Assembly (NCBI GenBank): GCA_022829145.1 | Contig: CM040746.1 | Span: forward strand, 15,563,790-15,627,789 | DNA from: Albula goreensis | Taxonomy: Eukaryota; Chordata; Actinopteri; Albuliformes; Albulidae | Reading direction: 5' to 3' | Length of the DNA: 64,000 nucleotides | Shown: positions 57,560 to 64,000 of the stretch, piece after piece | Position numbering within the stretch: position 1 is the stretch's first letter | How the letters are laid out: each line of letters opens with the position of its first letter | Made by a program: the position numbers and the translations under genes | The notes under the pieces: model-generated | Database searches by the model: none | Told to the model about the DNA's origin: nothing | The model's input: the letters and a program-made list of their open reading frames with translations, nothing else

Positions 57560-57655
57560 TAATCATTAATTAAATCAGACTGATTGGCTGTTTCAAGTGG
57601 TATAAAATCATGAGCTGGGGTAATTACTGTTCGATCACTTTCTCTCTTAATTAGA
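57560..57655. promoter_or_regulatory. candidate homeodomain-responsive element upstream of msx2
   Basis: Three TAATTA homeodomain core sites occur within 87 bases, at 57567-57572 (inside the palindrome TTAATTAA), 57621-57626 and 57648-57653, with a CCAAT/ATTGG motif between the first two. The block is about 1.1 kb upstream of the msx2 start codon. Dlx and Msx proteins bind this core, and mammalian Msx2 is known to have homeodomain-responsive upstream elements. Function here is inferred from clustering and position; in AT-rich DNA the hexamer also arises by chance. Confidence 0.35.
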
Positions 57656-58289
57656 ACTTGATTGAATTTCTTGAACATTCGCAATGCATATTCTTAATCC
57701 ATGTATGAACTCTACATAATTTCTCACAGTGAGCAATATATCTGTGTACTTGCTTATTGAATTTGTTTGTTCCCCCTTCAAATCGAGTGTCACAAAACTC
57801 ATCGGTGTGGTTTTGCTTTAATGAAGTAAGTTTTATGTGAACAGTTAAAGTGAACATTTAAGTGCTTTGTATGTTGTTCGAAATAATCAAATATTTAAGG
57901 TAGCAATATTTCTGAGTATCACTATATTTATGTATGAGATGCCTTATCTCCTTATTCTTGAAGAATGTTCATGAGAATCACATTATTTTCGAGGCCTGTA
58001 TTGTTGTAGTTATTGTTCCAAATGTATTATTGGAAACATGTTAATGGACGAAATTCAAGTAAATCATGGTCAATCATGGTATTAAGAGAAGGGAGCTATG
58101 CAATCACGAACCAGGACAGGCTATCTTTATTTCAGTAAGTTTCATTTCACAGTCATTTAGAAATGTGATTTGTTCTCACAATATATTGATGTAAAATATA
58201 GCATGGATAAGTATATTACATTTATAAAAAAAAATATGTATGACAAGTAGTGGTGCAGTGCGTGATTGACTTTTCCTAGGAATCTTGTA

Positions 58290-58560
58290 CGCAGTTGGGA
58301 GTTTCTGGTATCGCTTTTCCCATGCTTCTCCGCAATTATTAAACATGGTGATTTCGCAGACAATCTGAGGTTGTCGAAAGGCGCCAGTAGCGGGGAGATG
58401 AAAGCGACGCTCCTCGGGGAAGTAACTGCAGCAGCTTTGCGGCTACACTCACGAGCTCTCCCCCCTTGTCACACCCCGACCCTGGGGCAACTTGTCGCTC
58501 TCATATCGGCCTCTTCGCAGACGGCCCTGAAGAGGCCTAAATGTAGAGATAAGGAAGATA
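58290..58560. promoter_or_regulatory. CpG-rich block upstream of msx2
   Basis: A short GC-rich interval, with about a dozen CpG dinucleotides in roughly 150 bases around 58376-58520, stands out from AT-rich, CpG-poor flanks, 1.9-2.1 kb upstream of the msx2 start codon. It may be a CpG island edge, an enhancer, or an alternative promoter. A plus-strand open frame of 101 codons crosses it (58266-58571), but the peptide resembles no family I know, so I do not call a gene. Confidence 0.35.
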
Positions 58561-60779
58561 TATTACCATAGACAGTAGAATGGGCCGAGCGGTAAAACTG
58601 CTGATACTGCAACAATCATTGTCTGTAAGATTCTACAAACGAAGGTAAAAAACTTTATATTGAGTTGCCATTTACATAGGAACTCAAGTCTTGGTTGGGC
58701 AGGAACTACATGTACATACTTTCCCCTTCTCTTCTTAATCTTTTTGGGCCTGTTGAAAAAGGGGAAACAATTAGCACTGACTGAAAAGAAAGCATTGGTA
58801 GACAGCTCCTGGGCATATCGGAATGTTTGGACACACCTCAACCGTCATAATTACAGTCACCGCTTTGAAGTGGTGGAATGTGAACTGCGCAATAAACTCA
58901 ACTCATCTCTTGCATTCAGGCAGCACTTACCACCATTAGTTGAAAAGGAGGGATATTGTGAAAAGTATTCGTTTCATAAAGCACAGCTCTAAAAATAGAG
59001 GGAACACATATCTCAGGGTGTGGATGAAACGGAGATAGATACTTACACGATTTTTTCTTAGGTATCACGCACTAACAGTGATAACTTGGTTCTGGCCTCG
59101 CAGCATAGAAAAAAAAACTTTATCCTATACCAGTACGGGTAACGTCGATGCGTTAAGATCAGATTTGTTATAGCCTAATTTATAGCTTGCCAGGAATGAC
59201 CGTGGAGAGGGTTGATTTGATGGAGATAAGTACAACATACATACAATAAATTAAACCCAAAATGGGATATCCAAAGAGGGTTACTATGGTAACACCATGC
59301 TAAAAGAGGTAAGCATCCCTCTCTCACTTGGGAAAGATAGGCCATCCAATAGTTGGATGGAACTTCAAAAAAATTCTTTTTGGAGTCCCAGAGGGCTTTG
59401 TATTTGATTGGCTCGGAAATCTCCAAAAAAGTTCATATTGTTCATATTGTCTTGGCAGAAAAATGTCATTGCAGATCCAAGGCAATGAATATTCCTTTTA
59501 ATATGGACTGTTGAGTGTTTATATTGTATCCTCATTGATGAGGACAGCATTACAGGCTTCCAGCTCATGTTACCCTGACTCATTCAGCATTTTACATCCA
59601 GGCTACCTTTCCTTGAGAAAGAGAACTTACAGCAAACAAATACTAAAAATATTGACTGTTCTGTTGTGTTTCTACGTTTCTAAAATGGTACTTACTGCTC
59701 AAACATGAAAAAAAAAAAAAATATTGACAATTATTTCTAAGATTATAATCTGAATATAAAGTCCATATTCATTTAACTCAGCTAAACCACAATGTTCTTT
59801 ATCTCGAAATTTCAGGAAGCAAACGTTTTTTTATTTTTCTCCTGCATTTTGTATGATTAACTGAAAACAGAAATGCAGACTTCATAATGTATAATAAGGT
59901 AACGCTTCCTTCAGTGAAAATTGTTTTCCGTTTTTATTGTATAATATCTGAATCTATTTTGTTTAACCTTTATTTTACCGGGAGATCCAAAGGACACAAT
60001 CTGTTTTTAATGGAATATCTGACCATGAGGGGAGCTCATGAATGGTTTGGACATAAAATCATAAATTTCAAACTTCCACATTCAAACATAAAATCAACAC
60101 AGTGTGTGGGTTGAGCATATAATTAAATCAGTAGACACACACAAAAGCTTAGCAGCGTGCATTTTAATGGGATGAAGCTGTGTGCTTGATTTTTCATCTG
60201 AGGAAATGACATCCTCTAATTTTACATATTTGACAAAATGTCATGAAAGAGAAGAAGACTCTGTGAATTAAGATGGTATTCACCAGCACACCCTATATAA
60301 GGAGGGTGTGTAGACAAGAGGGGACCTCATCCATCTGAAGCTTTGTGTAATGAGAACATAGCAGGTCTTTGGTCTACCTGCACTCACTGCTTGGAGGTCC
60401 AGAGAGCCCTTTGATACAGAATGTAATGGTAGGTAAGAGGCTTACAATTTATCACAAAGAATCTTTTTTTTCTTTGAGATTGTTCTTTTCCAACATATTG
60501 GCAGTTTGGCCTCTTTTCATTTTTTTGTCCTTTCCGAACAAAGGGCATTTCATGCCCCAGCTTGTGCGTGAAGTTCACCCTGCAGAGCCATTAGGAAACA
60601 AACCATGTTTATGATGAATGTTTAAGACACATGATCTAAAAATAATGTTAATAATAACAACAATAATGAATTGCCAAAATAATATTTTCAACTTAAGGCC
60701 ACTACATAAACTTACAGCCAATTGTGCAAAGCACTTTTGGAGATTAAAGGTTTAAGGTGAGCTTTAAAATTGCTGTCAT

Positions 60780-60990
60780 TATATTGTTATTATTAACACC
60801 TTGTAATTAGGCCTCTGAAATCCTGCACTTTTAACAGAGATTTAGCGGTAATGACAGAAAATTGCTACCTTCCTGAGGTGTGTGGCGCCGCCACGATTAG
60901 TTTTAAGCAGGAGTCTATTATTTCAAAGGCGAAGACTTCTGCTGTCATGTGAACTATTAAAGTTCACACAGCCAACATATCTGAGCAGTC
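60780..60990. promoter_or_regulatory. candidate enhancer block with T-box-like and inverted-repeat motifs
   Basis: The block lies about 4.4 kb upstream of msx2. It contains a T-box-like AGGTGTG at 60876-60882 next to a 13-base inverted repeat GTGGCG-C-CGCCAC at 60882-60894, an AACACCT on the other side, and TGTGAACT-attaa-AGTTCACA at 60948-60968. The last resembles an everted pair of AGTTCA nuclear-receptor half-sites. The mixture of ordered motifs and moderate GC looks like a conserved noncoding element, but no alignment was possible. Confidence 0.3.
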
Positions 60991-61533
60991 GTGTCATTCA
61001 TGCCCTTTCAAACAGTATTCATTCCCTCTAGAGGTCAGCTATGCTGCCAACTGAGTAGTCTGGGTAGGTGTATTTTATTGAAATAAATCAATAATGTATC
61101 ATTATGTTAAAACAAATTGGTCATAGTGTATGAAGTGATTGCAGAATAAACGCCATTTTTTCCTTACAGCTTCTTATAACTTACCATTTAATGGGTAGTT
61201 CTGTCCATCATCCCCCTAGGCCAGTTAATACAAGTGGTATATATTACACGACATGTCACAACAGGGAAATGACAGTAGAAAGCCTTATTCAATAGTAAGT
61301 TAGTCTTCTGCATTGAGATATTAATAAAGGACAGTAACAATCAAGGTAAGAGTTGCTTTCCCTCTGTATTTGGTACCAATCTCTTATTAGAAGTAATCAT
61401 TTATTGAACTAGCAGTTTGATTAGATTCACTTTCTTAAGTCTTAAAATGACTTATTAATGAATACAGGATTTTTATCATGAAAAAGGCAAATAAAATCTG
61501 TTAATTTTCTCTCACAGAACAGACACTTTCTGT

Positions 61534-61570
61534 GATCATCATCAACACCATCATCGTCATCGTCACCATC
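61534..61570. repeat. imperfect (CAT/CGT)n short tandem repeat
   Basis: An interrupted trinucleotide run of ATC/GTC/ACC units, about 37 bases. It marks the left edge of the GC-richer block that follows. Confidence 0.7.
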
Positions 61571-62310
61571 AGCTGTCTCTCTCTTACCCTCGCTGAGGTG
61601 GAGCAAATACGTGCCCTGCACTCTCTCTGCTCAGCCTCTCTCTGTCGAAAGCAGCGTTTAACTGCCTCCCCAAAGTCTGGGCTGCGGCACTCTTATTACA
61701 GCCTGTAGAAGCACACTGCTCTATAATCATGGCAGGATTAAAGCTTTTGAGAGAGCCAGAGCTCATGGATTCATTAGACTTTATGAATCATCGTGTTCAC
61801 AGCTTGAGTTTCCGTGTAAATGCCTGCAAATAAATTAAGGACTTCTTTTCATCCTGAAGTTTCCGATGTACAAGGCGGTAATTTGTGTGTGTAATGGGGT
61901 TAAAAATCAAGAAGAGCTTGTCCATTTGCGGCACAATAAATGCAATTTAACTACTTGACGAAGGGAGGCAATTAGCTGAGAGTACAATAAAGGGGTAAAA
62001 ATCAAAGTGGGTTTGAGAGACGTCAAATGGCTCCTTCTGCGTGCTGTGGTGGGAAAGAGAGGATGAAGTCTGGGAGATTCCTGTGGATCAGAATGTATCA
62101 TTGACTGTGGTGCTACACAAAATATAACCACCCCGTAAACATGTCACAAAGAGAGGCTTTTCATTGTCAGCTCGCCGCATTTCATCAGTAATTCACCCAT
62201 CAGCACTTTTCATTCAGACAGAAATGCTCCTGCCCTAGATTGGCTGTCATACACAGCTGTATAGGTGTTCTCTGAAGACTGAATGAGTGAATGAAAGCTT
62301 TGATGGAGCA
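61571..62310. promoter_or_regulatory. candidate conserved noncoding block, 5-6 kb upstream of msx2
   Basis: This interval is less AT-rich and more complex than its flanks, has no long open frame, and includes several motifs typical of developmental enhancers: a TCF/LEF consensus ATCAAAG at 62001-62007, an AATTAG homeodomain-like core near 61970, and CACAATAAA Sox-like sequence near 61932. No repeat family is recognised. Function is inferred from composition only. Confidence 0.3.
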
Positions 62311-63649
62311 TTATTTCTATTTTAAATGTATACACAGGGGAAAAATTCATCAGTCTTCCACAGTATGTGTCAACCAATTGAGGTGAGCATCAGAGGAAAT
62401 TATAATTTTTTTAATGTTTGCTTTTAAAAGAATGTGTTTTTGCATTGATTAAATATGTTTGGTATTAAATTAATTAATTTACTGATAATTAATTTTTGAC
62501 AGTGATTTACTATGTCAGTTTAACCTTGGAAATCTAGCATGCAGAACAAAGAAAAGAATCAACTTGCCACCATCTATGAAGAGAACAAATCTATAGTGGT
62601 GTATGTATGTGAATAGTATGTTAGAGACTGGCCTGGGATAGATATTGGTCTTCACAGCCATTGCAAGACCTGACAAGATGCTACCATCTGGCAAAGTTCA
62701 TCAATGACAGGCCATAATCTACACGGCCATGACTCACCATACCTCGCCCAGATTAATGCATAATAAGCACCATTTACATGACTGAACATGACCATATGTG
62801 ACCATACACAAAATCAGCGCCAGCATCATGACCATGCAGTCCTGGGTCAGTAACATCAAGCATTGAATGTCATAATGTCATGTCTTTGCATCTGGTCAGG
62901 TGTGTGTAATTCAACTGACCACACAGGACTCCAGAACTCTAGGTTTGTGGATAAAATTTTTGTTAGGTGGACCAAATTGCCCAGCCCAGTTGAATAAAGT
63001 AGGGTTTAAAGTCAAATTCTGGCTAAACAATGTTTGTCTAGAGACCTGAGATTTGTGGAAAAACAAAAGTGTGGAATAGAACAGATTTTATTGTCAGGAT
63101 GGAATTAAGACAATAACCATATTTTTATTGTAGTGTATTGAGAATCCAGAAGCTGTGTGGACAGTAAACATGGACACATTTTTAATAAAGTAAGACATTG
63201 GAAAGGTGCACAGTATCTCCAAAACCTAGTAGTGCAAAATTGAACAATATCACTCTTAATTCAAAGAAATGAATTTGGTCTTCCATTTGAAAATGAGATA
63301 GTATCTATATCTACTGTCAATTTATGTTAAAAATTTGATTTTTTCACCAAAACAGATCTTGTAATTTTCCTTGTAATTATTTTAATTGCTTGTTATTTTT
63401 TACCAGTATGTGACATATTTTTGACTTAGTACATCCTAGGTGATAATGCACTGTCTCCAGGCTCCAGTGCCCAAAGGAAGAGAGAGTGTTCCAAATCATC
63501 CCTTTGGCTAATGAAGTGAAGTAGAATCTAAGCTTTACAATGTACCATGGTCAGTCAAAAATTATCAGTAATGAACTCAGCATAAAAGCCATTAATCAAA
63601 ACAAAAAAATCTGTATTAATTTCATAAATTCATTAAATAGAGTCATAAA

Positions 63650-64000
63650 GTGAGTTGTTTATTTTGAATCTCACTGTTCAGATTAAATCCTTATTAAAAG
63701 AGGAGGCTTTTTTGTGCCAAGCATGTGATGTGTAAATAGGTCTTAAAAACAAACCTTTAGGACCAAATGAGGTCTGTGGGGGCACTAAAAAAGGATCCAA
63801 GTTAAATGAAGCAGGCTAAAAGCAGGACAGCTATCCGACACCTCGGCGCTGAGCGGCTCCTCATTAATATGCTCCTTCCTGCCCCTCGGTCACAGCAGAC
63901 ATGTGTGTCTATGACCCGCCACTGTTTAATGGGAGCGAGACGCCAGGCACAGTGGGCCCTGTCCGAGCGGAGAGATGCCCCTCCCCCCGCAGACAGCCTC
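63650..64000. promoter_or_regulatory. GC/CpG-rich block at the window edge
   Basis: The last 170 bases contain about ten CpG dinucleotides, together with the ATTAATATGC and TGTTTAATGGG motifs. This differs from the flanking AT-rich DNA. It may be a conserved noncoding element or the start of a neighbouring CpG island or gene that continues beyond the window. No coding similarity is seen. Confidence 0.25.

Overview
The window looks like an AT-rich, gene-poor stretch of a ray-finned fish genome, most likely a teleost. The evidence is a Msx2-type homeobox gene with the vertebrate two-exon structure, a decayed Tc1-like transposon of the kind common in fish, dispersed repeats whose motifs I recognise from teleost genomes, and long CA, TA and GA microsatellites. 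No bacterial, organellar or viral gene arrangement is visible.

One protein-coding gene can be supported: msx2 on the minus strand. It has a 340-base coding exon 1 (56431 down to 56092), a 2081-base intron with GT/AG ends, and a 428-base coding exon 2 (54010 down to 53583). Joined, they encode 255 residues with an N-terminal eh1 Groucho-binding motif, a complete Msx homeodomain and the conserved Msx2 C-terminus. A 3' UTR of about 1 kb probably ends near 52.6 kb, where the first AATAAA on that strand lies. Two CCAAT boxes and a TCF/LEF-like site sit just upstream of the start codon.

Layout: 1-18.9 kb is unique-looking noncoding DNA with one dispersed repeat near 9.2 kb and a GC-richer block near 16 kb. 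19.0-19.6 kb is the Tc1-like remnant. 20-28 kb holds three further dispersed-repeat fragments and an imperfect 75-base direct duplication. 28.4-30.1 kb has the large CA and TA/T microsatellites. 30.8 kb has a perfect 21-bp-stem hairpin, 33.3 kb a tRNA-like SINE head, and 38.5 kb a 30-bp minisatellite. 38.7-49.6 kb has no recognised gene. 49.7-51.1 kb is microsatellite-rich. 51.4-56.7 kb is msx2 and its immediate flanks. 57-64 kb upstream of msx2 contains several GC- or motif-rich blocks that look like candidate enhancers.

A gene desert around Msx2 is expected from the known vertebrate locus, where a developmental regulator is controlled by distant elements. The most useful leads are therefore candidate cis-regulatory blocks and structured repeats. 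I found no clear sign of a new multi-gene system. All enhancer suggestions rest on composition and motif clustering and need a cross-species alignment to confirm.
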